NCBI GenBank assembly: GCA_023053545.1
Contig: JAKZAN010000006.1
Coordinates: forward strand, 2,485,001-2,549,000
From: Lepidurus packardi
Lineage: Eukaryota > Arthropoda > Branchiopoda > Notostraca > Triopsidae
DNA length: 64,000 bases
Reading direction: 5' to 3'
Shown here: piece by piece, positions 1 to 10,674 of the stretch
Numbering within the stretch: the stretch's first letter is position 1
How the letters are laid out: every line of letters begins with the position of its first letter
The notes under the pieces: model-generated
The model's database searches: none
What the model saw: only the letters and a program-made list of their open reading frames with translations
Told to the model about the DNA's origin: nothing
Made by a program: the position numbers and the translations under genes

Positions 1-1898
1 GAAAACACCACTCACGATGCCTCTTGCCATGAACAGCAAAATGGTCAGCATATATCTCCTAGCACACAAACGAAAAGCATTAATGTCGCAGAACGCAAAC
101 CACTATAGACGCTTACTTCGAGATGCATATAAAGAGTAGCGATACTGTTACACTAAAAGCAGCAAATTCCAACGCCATTGTCTTCTTTCTTCCCAGATAT
201 TCTATAGCTATCACAGTCACGAATATTCCTGAAATGCCAAAGTCAGAAACGGTGATCCGAAGTAAGACAATATACCTGGGAATTCGGCTAAAGTTGTCCA
301 GAGCAGATCTACATAGTCTTCATAACCTAACGGTCTACAACTTGCAATACAATCTTCGGTCTGAACTGTTGAATTGACGGTCCCATCCAACACGCAGAAT
401 GGTTTTTCGCGATCCGCTGCAGCCAGAAGCTCAGTAGACATTAACACCACTCCATAGTAGCAAAACGCACAGGCAGTATAAATGAACCACAATAGAAGTG
501 TCGTCGTACGTAACTCTGGCCTTAGCAATGCGCGTAACCCAGATCGAATAGAACGGCTACCTGTGCTAACTGCTTCACCTGCGGAATATTCTGAAATATC
601 GTCAACGGTAAGCCGCCCCAATAGCATAGGTCGCTTGTTGTCATCCGCTATGCTCTTGAGAACAGCTAAGGCTTGATCTGTGTCCCCACGGGCCGCAAGA
701 AAACGAGCGCTTTCTGGCAACCACTAAGAAGATAAACCACACTATAAATTAGGAGCGGTCAAAAAGCTAAAGAACCTGCTTACCGGAGTAATGCAGATGA
801 AAGTTAAAACGGGTACTGCCGATAAACCCAGCAACCATCTCCAGCCTAGCACTGGCATAACTAGTAGCGCCAGCAAAACTTCCATACACGCACCCAAGGC
901 CCAAAAACACTATCAAAGAAATATTATTACTGTCATTCATTCTTGTTTAGCAAAAAATACTTCTAATAGGACGACGCATTTTCCTCGCTGCTTACAAGGC
1001 AGAAATTCTGAATAGAGCGTTACACTAAAATATGGAATTATTAACTATGATTTCCAGGACTGAAATATGGATTTCTTACGACTGTGGAGTACATCCAATT
1101 GCAAAACCGACTAGCATTCGTAAAAATAGCATCCAAAAATATGTTGGTGAAAAGGCACTAAGAGTGCCATAAAAACACAAAAGGATGGCTGATAACAACA
1201 GAGCCTGCAACGCAAATGAATCTAAAATAGCACAAACTACTTCGAATCGTAAATAAATTATTAAAACCAAGTAGAAATAAGTTAGATAAGCCGATAAAGG
1301 AATCACAGAAATAAGGACAAAAAAAGGTCAAGGGAGTGCGATTAAGATAATTAAATGCTTAAAATACCGTTTTCCTTCCATACTTGTCGCTCATGTGGCC
1401 CCAAAAAATGGCGCTAAACATCATTCCAACGAACACGCACTAATATAAATCGATTTAAAGGCATACAAAAGGAATTAAAAATATACTGTAGTTAGCAAAG
1501 CTTGTTTCCAATCCGGAATTCCCCAAGCACAGTGCAAGGCCGGAGATATTATGCTGAGAATCATCATTTCCATTGAATCAGCCATCCAACAAATACCAGT
1601 AATGAATGAGAGCTTAACTTGGAATTTGCCAAACCCTGTGGCATTAACGGCTTGATCTACCGTAAAAGTATCTAAACGAAAAAACACTTAAATTATAAGA
1701 ACCAACAGTGGATCTAACAAAATGTATACCATCCGGTACAACTCCAGGAAGGGCCGCGCTCAATTCTATGGCTGATCCTAGCCCATCGAAAGCTCCTAGC
1801 TCGAAAGCAAAGGCACTTGTCGAACTACTGGTATCATCGTCCATTTCATTGTAAGCATTCCTCGCCCGAACGGATTTCGTAAACTTCGCCATCTGCAT
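1..1898 (-). CDS. SVOP: SVOP-like MFS transporter (synaptic vesicle 2-related), partial at 3' end
   Basis: This is a major facilitator superfamily transporter of the SVOP/SV2 family, orphan organic-ion-like carriers found on synaptic vesicles. Nine exons can be joined in frame (minus order): 1898-1730, 1671-1487, 1439-1368, 1204-1080, 1024-961, 909-784, 723-276, 228-117 and 58-1, giving about 453 residues before the window ends. An acidic N-terminus ([11 protein letters not shown]) is followed by the SVOP block [18 protein letters not shown]. Then come [18 protein letters not shown] motif A as SDKYGRKT, a second GRKK loop and the WLPESARF segment before the large central loop. The start is ATG 1898; an in-frame ATG at 1892 is an alternative. 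The last membrane helices lie outside the window. Introns are 54-119 nt. Family assignment rests on remembered SVOP sequence; the substrate is unknown for the family. Confidence 0.92.
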
Positions 1899-2479
1899 GC
1901 ATTGAACTATTAGCGCCTTTTAATGCTACTTAGTAATTATACCTCTAATAGATACTAATACATACAGCGTTCACTTCTACGTAAATACTTTATTTTTTTA
2001 CACCGTTTTTTCACGGTTTCCTAAAAAGGTTCAGGCGAGTTGGGAAATCCAGGTCCGCTGAAGGCCGGACAAATCACAACTCAGACCAAGAAACAACTCC
2101 TGTGTCCAAAAAAGGCTTCCAAGTGGTCTGGAATTCAGGCTATTATGATTAGAACAATAATACATTTACTTCCGGAAGTGAGACGTCGACGTCACATGAA
2201 CACTACATTATTATTCACCATCGGGGGGCCACAACACAACAAACAAACAGGTGTTTAGAAATGTGAACTGCACTCGCATTGTAGCGGTTCGCGAGTCTAG
2301 CGGAGAAGGAGGCCGGTCTAGCAGTGGTAAGAGAGAGAGCTGGAAGGAGAGAGAACGAACGTGAGGTGCGAGGGCGTGACCAAGGTACGAAGTGTAAGTG
2401 AGCGCGGGTGATTTGTGTTAAAAAGCGAGTGATATGGAGTGTAGAGGTCTTTACAGGTGCAAACATACTCTTGATGAGT

Positions 2480-2675
2480 TTAAACCACCTTCACCTTAAT
2501 GTGCACCAGTTTCTTGGTAGTTTTTGTCAGTTCTTCCTCGTAACGATCCAGTATATGCTCGCTGCAGGTTCACGACAACTTCTTTGCGCACCAATTCCTC
2601 CCACATGGCCCGCATTTGCCAAGTTTTCTCCACAATAGCCTCGGCTAGAATTTGGGTGCAATTCTCCGTAGCCAT
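2480..2675 (-). pseudogene. Small coding-like sequence with an apparent +1 frameshift
   Basis: On the minus strand an ATG at 2675 opens a reading frame of acidic, helical composition (begins MATENCTQILAEAIVEK, then WQMRAMWEELVRKE). At about 2558-2566 the protein-like signal moves to another frame, which continues EHILDRYEEELTKTTKK and stops at 2480. Removing one base near 2564 would join the two, so this may be a decayed retrocopy or a one-base sequencing error. I do not recognise the family. The unbroken frame alone encodes 59 residues and stops at 2496. Confidence 0.3.
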
Positions 2676-3040
2676 ATAAATACTGTTTTTTTTTTCTCGT
2701 CATTCTTGTAGATCCCAGCATCCATGTTGGAATACGTAATCAAGCATCCTCACCCGCGTATTTGTTTTACTCTTTACCACCCGCGTAAAGTATAAGCTAA
2801 CCAAACCTAAGCTAACCTGACCTAATGCATTTCCAATCCAACTACCAATGTTTGACTCGAATGACACCAGCTTGTCATTTGTATTCCGCAAACGTTTTGC
2901 AACAATAATACACACGAGTGTCAGTTTTATTTCCGAGTTCCGAAACTGGAGAATCTGTTGGAAGACAGTAGAAAAGATTCAGCCTAAACTGCAGAAAATG
3001 TACTACACTACAACACCGAGATCTCCGTTATAAATTCTAG

Positions 3041-3354
3041 ACGAATACGCTACCTGGATTATAGTCCACGACCGGTTACGAAACAAGTTGAGCGTATTAC
3101 AAGCCGATTTTAGTGAAACTCACGAACCTATTGGACAAGGACCCTTGGAAGACGAAGACGAGGCTAAAGTACGAACGAGTTTTAACGGCGAGGAAAAGCA
3201 CGTATACTGTGGACGCCAAAGAGATGAAAGGAACTCGTTACGTGTTGCATTTGTAGCATTCTTACCACTTGAGGACACTCATTTTATACGTTCCCGTAAG
3301 AACGTTAATTCAGGATTAGCTGAGTTTTTTTTACGTTATGTGACATACATTTAA
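3041..3354 (+). CDS. Possible terminal exon of an unrecognised gene
   Basis: The frame is open from a possible splice acceptor (TTCTAG at 3035-3040) to a TAA at 3352-3354. It encodes about 104 residues of mixed, charged composition (segments ETHEPIGQGPLEDEDE and NGEEKHVYCGRQRDE). AATAAA lies at 3375-3380, 21 nt after the stop, as expected of a real 3' end. No good in-frame ATG or upstream exon with matching phase was found, and no family is recognised. It could be a terminal exon, a decayed element or chance. Confidence 0.25.
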
Positions 3355-3374
3355 CATTTTTACGTTGTTTTACG

Positions 3375-3380
3375 AATAAA
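3375..3380 (+). terminator. Candidate poly(A) signal
   Basis: Canonical AATAAA 21 nt downstream of the stop of the small plus-strand ORF at 3041-3354. Confidence 0.3.
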
Positions 3381-3418
3381 CTGTATTTTGAATTTAAAAG
3401 TTTCTTGTTGTTTCATGA

Positions 3419-3591
3419 CTGGCATTTCCCGACGTTTAAAGTTATAGTATAAGAAAAGCTCGCTAACGGAATGCCAAATTCAAATTAGTAAATTCTAAGA
3501 AAAAATCAGAACAGAAGACAACAGCACTACCTTTTATGAAAAGAAAAATACAGACCAGAACGGAGCAGAAAATGCCCTTTAAAAAGGCTAC
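3419..3591. repeat. Dispersed repeat copy A, downstream of NIPBL
   Basis: This stretch closely matches 8541-8760 in the same orientation. Shared blocks include CTCGC.AACGGAATGCCAAA, CAGAACGGAGCAGAAAATGC and AAAAAGGC, with A-rich spacers between. Both copies start with GGCATTT.CCCG and carry CGGAATGCC further on, so each has the same short inverted pair. The two copies bracket the NIPBL gene about 5.1 kb apart. It is probably a decayed mobile element of unknown class. Confidence 0.7.
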
Positions 3592-3659
3592 AAGAGATCA
3601 ATTATTGAACATAGATCATTTTCAGGCACAAAATTAAGGAATCAAACAAGAGAGTATGT

Positions 3660-6600
3660 CTAACATAACTGTCGACATTGCATATAGCGGTCAACCAAAC
3701 GTTCGTTCTCATTAATATCACTGGAAGAATTCAGATCACGTAAAATCGCAGTCGGATTGAAAATCACTTCGGTATCACGAGCTAAGTCTACCGTGACTTC
3801 ACTATCACTTCCATCCCTACAAAAATCCAATTCCGTATGAAAACTTAATATGCCTACACATGAAATTCACGCAACTCACCACCCTTCAACGCCGTATGCA
3901 TTTCGCAAACAAGTGACGACTTCCATCAGCAAAATGCAGCACTGAAAGCCGCCTAAAATATCTTGCGCCACAGATATATTTTCTGGTAAACGTCGCAGTA
4001 GTTCGGCCCTATCTTCCACCTCATCCGCGAGCAGTTCAGTCGGAGCCAATGCCTATAAAACAAGATAAAAAAAACTTATCTTTCCAAAATTCCTTAAATT
4101 TCTGCACATTACTTGCTCAAGCTGCCGCACTGCATGTGCTCCCATATTTCTTGCCAATTTTTCGCCTGTTCTAAGGACGACCTCCACTTCCACTTGACTC
4201 TTGTATGGCAAGTAAGACAACGTTTCCGCTACAAAGTTCAGAAATCCTAAATTCATATTTGGCGCTGCAAAAACTCTCACAAGTCTTCCCAGAAATTCAC
4301 ACTGGGTCTTGTCACCGTCCAGAATACAATAAAACTCTGTCAACAGGGCTTTCCCTTCGCGTGCTGCGCGTATGATCTTAAACCCTTGTACTTTGCGTTG
4401 GAATTGGTATGCTCTCCATAAACTTTCCTCGCTAAAGGAAACAATCTGGTCCATTTCGCATACGATTTTAAGCAAAGTCAAAGATTTGGGCCCCAAATTG
4501 CTCCACGTGCGAACACTGGAGCTCATGGCGACCAGAAAGGGAATACAGTTCTCGTACGACGTAATTCGCTCTTGAAAAATATAGCAAACCAACTTCAGCG
4601 CCTCTCGACGGATCTCGATGTCTTTGTTCAGCAAAGACTTATAAATTTCTTTGGCATAGACTTGCATAATGGTAGCAGTAATGGCAGGTACTGGATTCTT
4701 GGGCTGCTCTTCTAGATAAATCGTCAAATTGTGCAAAACCTGTCGGAAAACAAACATACTAAGAAATACTAAAGATTTAATTAGCCGAGTTTACATGTAA
4801 ATGGAAGTCTGGACGATTCGTCGTTTCTTGTAAGTGTCGCGAGTAGAATTGCTGCAGAAACCCGCGCGCTATGAGAGTATCATACCTCACGGTGAAAATT
4901 CCCAGTACTTTGAGCGCCTCGAGTGCGATTTCCGTGCAGTCGTTGAAGGGACAACTGAAGCAATCCTCAATGAACCCTTGAATAAAGCATGACAACTGGA
5001 ACTGGATTGGCGAGCACATGGCGGACTCTTTGAAACCAGTCCTAGGCTTTTCCAGGTTTTCGAACCCAAAATAGCGTCCCAAGAGCCCCATCATGGTTAG
5101 TTTACGCAGAAATAGTCCTTGGAACATGTGTAGATTTTTTGCCAATAGCTCATCCGATTTCAACCCCACATACTCGACCATTACGGGGTAAATCTCAGCG
5201 AGAAGCTCTTTGGCCTTTGTGTAATCCTTTGTTACGAATTTGACCACATTGCTCCAGCAACGTACGAATGTTTCTGGCTCAATGGAACGCTTGCAAATGA
5301 TGCAGAAAATGAGCAATTTCTCAAGCTGCTGCCAATCGGGGTTTACAAGGGGGGGTTTGGCCAACGCTGGAAGCAGGTTCGTGATCACTTTCAAGGCACA
5401 GGAAACCCAATCTGCGTGCTCTACTAATGTCTTTAACGAAACCAAAAAAAATTACTTCTGCTTTGAACAAACCAAGAAAATAAAGGTACCTTCAAAATAC
5501 TTGATTCCTGGACAGGCAATTGTAAGAGTTCCCAAAAGTGCAATCGAAAGATTGCCAAGAACCCTTCGAGGGTCTTCTCGAACATTTCGGGGCAAGTTTG
5601 AGCCCAGGCGATCAGAAAATAGTCCAAGTCTTCAATGAACTCTGGCTTTTGGATCCAAAAATCCAGGAGTTCATCCCCAGCTCGCGTAGTTTCCTTAAGG
5701 GAAAGCTTGGCCAAAGCTTGGTCATTCGCTGGCTTGAAAAGCTTCTTAAACAGAAGGCTGAGGCAGGCTTGGTGTTCTTTGGGATTGTACGCGGTCAGGA
5801 AAAGGCGAATTAGCTGAGTTTTGGTTACAAGATTTTTCTGGTCAGGGCTTTCACTCAAAACGGGTATAAACCACCTTTTTCGGAACACGCCCACAATGGC
5901 TTGGTCAGCGATGGGATAGGACGGTTCTGGCCTTAAAAACGTGAGGAAACGGCACAAGGTCTCTTGCGCATGAAGCCAGTCTGGATTCTCGGAGCAAATT
6001 TGGTCTAATACCAGCACTGCAGTTTTTCTAACTGCATCCTTGTGGTCAAAAAGGCGTGCACTCAGAACGAAGTACATGTTCAACCAGATTTGTTCTCGCT
6101 CATGGTGCAAAATGATCCTGGACAGATGTTTGATCATGGCTATGCGGATTCGGATGCTGGAATCAGTGGCAAATTTCTTGAATAAGGTTACGATCACCGA
6201 TTCAGGGTCGCTGAGCCAGTCAGGGTAAGATAGAAGTAATTGACTAAACGTACTCAAGGCTACGATGCATAAATTAACCGGATGATGCCTGTCAAGAGAC
6301 AGAAGAAGCTCTGCCCAGGTAGTTTGCTTGGATTTAAAGCTCGAAACCGAGACAAGCAGCCAACTGAATGCTAGTTTGCTTTCTTCTTCTGACAAATCGC
6401 CCGGATTAGATACATCCGATTGAATTTCATGCAGTTTTGAAGCTAGCATAGCTCGCGTCCTAGTAACACCTGAAAAGACAGAACAGCAAAAATATGAACG
6501 GGAACTGCAGACACTTTTTAAAGAAAGTTTTAAAAGTTCGAAAATTTAATTGAAAGCTATTACTTTCAGCAAACTCGCAATCCGCAGTTACTTCCGAAGT

Positions 6601-8373
6601 ATCCTGAACGTGGAACCAGTTTAGTAAGCAGAACTTCCAGGCGTCTTTTTGCTCGTATTTCTTCAACGAATCCAACACAAAAGTTTGAAGAGCCTGGTAA
6701 CGGACAGCCCGTCGATGAATCCTTTGACTAGGTTCGTATTCTTGGGTATTAACCCCTTCTCGCTCCATCGCCTTCAGAAAAAAAACAAAAATACCTTAAT
6801 ACCTAAAAATACCTGAACTCACACTGCTAAGTAAACCATACTTTCTCCATGACCATCTCCATTTCATTCGAGTTCTGGTGGCAGAAGCATTCTACTTTCC
6901 TCATGGAGGATACAACTGCGCCCAAATTGACTATAGCCATAGTTCCCAAAGCAAGATCCTTCTTTTCATCCCAGTTGAGCAGAATTTGAGCCAATTTGGT
7001 GCCCAAAACGGCTACAAGTGCACTTGCGGCAGGCATTTGAGGATTTCCTTGCTGTTTGAGCAGCTCGACGAGTATTGGATTGGCTTCATTGGCAACAAAA
7101 AAATCTTTAAAGACCACTTCGAATAATAGAGTGCCAATCTTATGAATTACGCATTGAAAAAGGTCCGCTTTTGTTTCCAAATTCATCTAAAAAAGCTTTA
7201 GAGATAATTTATCTTGTTAATTACGGAATCTCGCAATTACTCTATCTTCCTTTTCTCTTAAAACAGCGTGGGCCAAAGTCTGGACTAAATGGAATGCCAC
7301 AGATACAAATGTGCGGACATTTTCGTTGACCAGATTAATGATTATCTTACGAGAGCTGTTCTTTTCCAGTTTGGACTGGGTGGTCAACTGGCTAAAGAGC
7401 TCCTGGCAGGCAAATTTTTCCAAGGCGCTTGACGTTCGCAGATGCAAGTGGATTCGGAAAACCTTTAGAAGAATTATGGTTACTATTAAATAGAGATTTG
7501 TAAGCGAAGTCTCACGGTTTGGAACACAGAAAAAGCTGCCTTTTTCAATTCTGCATTTTCTGTGTCAATGAAGATGCAGGGGCAAACAACTTGTATCACG
7601 TTCTTTATCAGATCTGTATCTTTCTCAGTATCAAAATTGGGGATGGCTTTTGCAGTGAGTTTTAATAAATGGCTCAAAGTAGTGCACAGCTTATCATCGT
7701 ATCTATCTGCGTTATTCGCCAAGTACATAAGAGTTTCTACGGATGATTTAAAAAAAAATAAAAATCAACTAGTAGAAATAACGTAATACTTTTGTGATGC
7801 TTTTCCTTGGCATAGAACGGTAGGATAGACTCCTTTATGTGGAAAATCGCGAAACGAATGACTTCTTCAGCCAATAAAACGGTTTTGGGGTGTCTGGGAA
7901 CGAAATCAAGCCAGCAATGCAGGAAACTTACAGCTGCCTCCGTTCCGCGTTGAACAACGGTGAAACGGGAAGAAATATCGCTTTCCTGTTCGCAGAACAA
8001 GGGTGTCTTGGCTGTCTTGGTATTGAGGTAAAGCAACTTGAGTAAGACCAAAGCTTCTTTTGAGTTCATGCGTGCCAGAAGGCACGCTCTTTGCTCATGA
8101 CCCATTGTGAGCTGCGTAACCAATAAACTTAGATCAGTACCACAGATCAGTAAAGAATAAGGAACATATTCCATGGCTATGACTTGTTTTATATAAGGAA
8201 GATTGCCGTTTATATTAATGTCGTCCAATACTTCTCTTAAGAAACGCAAACAGCTTGTCTATAAAAAAGAATATTACAAACTGAAATTCACCCACTAAAT
8301 CCAATAATACTTCAACGGCTTTGTTTTCGTTATCTTTGTCTTCCGAATTTGGAACTTGAGCATCACTCTCCAT
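3660..8373 (-). CDS. NIPBL: Cohesin loader NIPBL / Nipped-B / Scc2, compact form
   Basis: NIPBL loads cohesin onto chromatin and activates its ATPase. Eleven exons join in frame to 1,366 aa (minus order): 8373-8311, 8258-7790, 7736-7516, 7462-7241, 7186-6842, 6771-6564, 6469-5490, 5430-4795, 4739-4113, 4052-3880 and 3816-3660. HEAT-repeat signatures match NIPBL in order. PQMPAASALVAVLGTKLA corresponds to its PEWPAAELLLSLLG; VRKTAVLVLDQICSENPDWL..RKRWFIPV to VRKRVIKILRDICIEQP..QKLWFTP. LRKLTMMGLLGRYFGF corresponds to LRSLFTVGALCRHFDF; ENCIPFLVAMSS to VQCVPYLIAMGT; LRRLPENISVAQDILGG to the KCLPENSAPLIEFANVSQG region near the C-terminus. ATG 8373 has an in-frame TGA 18 nt upstream with no acceptor between. 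The long disordered N-terminus of fly and human proteins is therefore absent from this model. The first donor (8311 or 8296) is uncertain. Confidence 0.85.
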
Positions 8374-8540
8374 TTTTTTGCAATTAATCTTTCATGAAAG
8401 TGGAGATTTTCGATGTTATTAGTAACAACTGTGTTAATTAATGCTATAACTACGCTTATTAATAATAAATGTACCTATAATAATAATTCAGACTGTTTTA
8501 TCAGTGGCGTTGTTTTTGTTGTTGTTTTTATGTTCTCCGG

Positions 8541-8760
8541 CTGGCATTTTCCCGCCATTTGAAGTGATGGGCGTATTTAAAACTAAACCACGTGACTCTG
8601 TATAATACAAAATGAAAAACTCGCCAACGGAATGCCAAATGCAAATCAATAAATTATTTTTAAAAAAAAACGGAACAGAAAACAACAGCATTACGTTCTG
8701 TGAAAAAAAGGGGAAAATACGGATCAGAACGGAGCAGAAAATGCGTTGAAAAAAGGCAAC
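8541..8760. repeat. Dispersed repeat copy B, upstream of NIPBL
   Basis: Second copy of the repeat at 3419-3591, in the same orientation, with a longer left part. It lies 170 nt upstream of the NIPBL start codon. It keeps GGCATTTTCCCG at its left and CGGAATGCC at about 8628, then CAGAACGGAGCAGAAAATGC near the right end. Copies differ by scattered substitutions and small indels, so they are not recent. Confidence 0.7.
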
Positions 8761-8838
8761 GTCTTGTCTTTTGTTTGTATTTCCCTTCTTTTCCTTTTTT
8801 TCTTTTAACAACTTATTCGCTTTCCCTGCTTTTGCGAT

Positions 8839-9012
8839 ATGGGTGAATCACGGGATAAGTCTTTTTTAAGTTGCCTTGCCAAATTAGAGCACAAGTCTAA
8901 CTTGAGAGCCCATACAGAGATTTCGAAAGAATATCTTGAGAAATTTCGGCGTGCGTGTATCGCAAAGAAAATTCTTAGACTACCAAAGTATACGATTATA
9001 AAACAATGACCG
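8839..9012 (+). CDS. Short hypothetical ORF (57 aa)
   Basis: ATG at 8839 opens a 57-codon frame (starts MGESRDKSFLSCLAKLEHK) with a basic, helical character and segments EISKEYLEKFRRAC and KKILRLPKY. A possible splice donor (AA/GTATAC) lies near its end, so it could be a first exon. Another ATG in a different frame at 9006 runs to a GTAAGT at 9056. I recognise no family. Composition looks coding, but the support is thin. Confidence 0.25.
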
Positions 9013-9102
9013 CTTCGTTTGATAATCGATTAAACTGTCTGCTAAATGGAAAAGGTAAGTGTTCTACAATTCTGCTTCGCTGGTTTTGTTTAATAACAAC
9101 GA

Positions 9103-9151
9103 AAGTATGGCCGTTGAGCTACGCTGTCGAGTATAGTCGAGTTGGCAACTA
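9103..9151. repeat. 49-nt perfect direct repeat, copy 1
   Basis: This block is identical to 9304-9352 over 49 nt, with a period of 201 nt. It contains GGCCGTTGAGCTACGCTG and an internal doubled GTCGAG separated by TATA. Confidence 0.9.
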
Positions 9152-9220
9152 CCCACGATTTGTGGAACTTGAAGAAGGAATTTATCAATTTAATTTCTTC
9201 TCTATTCTGTTGGGTGTATT

Positions 9221-9297
9221 CTTACATTCGTTGCAAGACGTAGTGAAAATAACAAACACGGAAAACTCTGCTAAGATATAGAGGACTTTCTTATGTG
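9221..9297. repeat. Dispersed 77-nt repeat, copy 1
   Basis: Matches 16802-16878 in the same orientation over 77 nt with about six substitutions and no gaps. Key words are TTGCAAGACGTAGTGA and TATAGAGGACTTTCTTATGTG (both within the copies). A 13-nt echo, TATAGAGGACTTT, occurs at 18251. It lies between the two copies of the 49-nt direct repeat. Confidence 0.85.
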
Positions 9298-9303
9298 GAA
9301 TTC

Positions 9304-9352
9304 AAGTATGGCCGTTGAGCTACGCTGTCGAGTATAGTCGAGTTGGCAACTA
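9304..9352. repeat. 49-nt perfect direct repeat, copy 2
   Basis: Second copy of the block at 9103-9151. The two copies bracket 152 nt that hold the dispersed 77-nt repeat. Confidence 0.9.
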
Positions 9353-9748
9353 ATTATGAGTTGTTTTCAAGTCAGCCGGATACTTCTCCGAGAACCAAAT
9401 GTTTACTCTAGTCAATTGTTCAGGATTCGGTGTCGACCGTGTTACCTTTACGGGCGTGGACACAATTAGCCCTACAGGAATCCCATACTTGTGTAACGAT
9501 TTTATTCAATGCGCAAATACAGACCGCAAATACCGTCCAACGTGGTCTCGAACTAAACCAGAACTGACTCCCCCCCCCACCCACCCCCCGATAAAACCAC
9601 GAAAAGCGAAATAAAATTCGAGAGGGTTACATACATATGTTGTGAGACGGATAATGTCATCCATATGTAATATTTCATACCTATTGTTTGCTCGCAAACT
9701 ATTCGCAAAGTGTGGACTGGGGATCACAGGGGTGTTTGGGGTTAGTAA

Positions 9749-9964
9749 ATTGACGTTTCATTGGAAGCTGTAGCTACTGACCAGAGTCAGATTGGAGTAC
9801 CAGACGATGTTAACGAATACCATTTTGGCGTGCAAGAAAGCGATTGGCTGGTAGTCGAACATGAGTATTCAGCTCGAGCTTCTGACGCTGCTTCGAGCAT
9901 TGGTAACGTTTTTGATCCCCTTTTCAGAAATCATCTTTCTCCCCAACTCTTGACATTATTTTAA
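9749..9964 (+). pseudogene. Coding-like fragment, unrecognised
   Basis: An open frame with well-mixed, acidic composition (segments EAVATDQSQIGVPDDVNEYH and GVQESDWLVVEHEYSARASD) starts just after an in-frame TAA at 9746 and stops at 9962-9964. No ATG and no splice acceptor of suitable phase was found at its left edge. A broken exon remnant is the best guess; I recognise no family. Confidence 0.25.
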
Positions 9965-10618
9965 CATTTCTCCTTCGATGCCTGAAGAATCGACTGAAGG
10001 ACCAGTACATTTATGGGCAGCTGGTAATTGGGTAGGCAATTCGCCCACTTCCTATCGATATTAAACCCCAAAAAGAGGCACCAAGATCCATTTTATAGCT
10101 AAACATGGGCAACATTACTTTTTATCCATTTTTTTCAGTTTTGAACCTTTATTCGGTTTTTAAACCTGGATCTCAATTATCATGTTTCGTGTAGTGAACT
10201 CACGTATACTTGGAACTCCCATGGGAATTATAACAAAACCACATTTGATTGTATTTCTTGAACATCTACTTTTGCTCAGAAAAGAAGCTCATGCTTCAAA
10301 ACTTAGCATATGTCTTGTGTAATACAAATGTATTGTTGTCTATGAGAATAGTGCGCCCACAATGAAATCCGTGAACCACACGCAACATATTGTCTTTCGC
10401 TTGCTTTTACTTTGCCAGGATGAATTTCGTAAAAAAACAGAAAGACACTGTGGAGATAGAGCCATCAATATTGCATAGCTACGTCCCTCAAGGCATTCAC
10501 AATAAACACATCTTTCCTTCAAATACACCCTAGTATATGTGAATGTTTGTGGGAACAAACCTGTGCGATAATATCAAAAACTTCTCTTGTTTGAAAATTG
10601 TTATTTTGCCCGATCACA

Positions 10619-10624
10619 TATAAA
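10619..10624 (+). promoter_or_regulatory. Candidate TATA box of the ionotropic receptor
   Basis: TATAAA lies 56 nt upstream of the receptor start codon. A CCATTG initiator-like word at 10651 is at a usual TATA-to-start spacing of about 30 nt. That would give a short 5' leader of roughly 22 nt. This is positional inference only. Confidence 0.4.
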
Positions 10625-10674
10625 GAGATCGTTCGTCAGGCTGCTATAACCATTGTGAAAATTTCGCTTGAACA

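Larger units (their letters stand above)
1899..3659. other. Intergenic region between SVOP-like and NIPBL genes
   Basis: No complete gene was recognised. The part next to the SVOP start holds the likely promoter, with a GA-rich stretch at about 2325-2360 resembling GAGA-factor sites. A frameshifted coding-like stretch lies on the minus strand at 2480-2675. A plus-strand ORF at 3041-3354 is followed by AATAAA at 3375. One copy of a dispersed repeat lies at 3419-3591. These are listed separately. Confidence 0.5.
8374..10674. other. Intergenic region between NIPBL and the ionotropic receptor
   Basis: This 2.3 kb should hold the NIPBL promoter and the upstream region of the receptor. It also contains repeat copy B, a 57-codon plus-strand ORF at 8839-9012, a 49-nt perfect direct repeat at 9103 and 9304, a dispersed 77-nt repeat at 9221, a C-tract at 9571-9579 and a coding-like fragment at 9749-9964. 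The stretch 9965-10600 shows nothing I recognise. Confidence 0.5.

Noticed and set aside
3660..8373. Alternative identities for the HEAT-repeat gene (focadhesin, condensin or other alpha-solenoid proteins)
   Set aside because: Several separate motifs match NIPBL in the right order, including the C-terminal LPEN segment, which the alternatives do not share.
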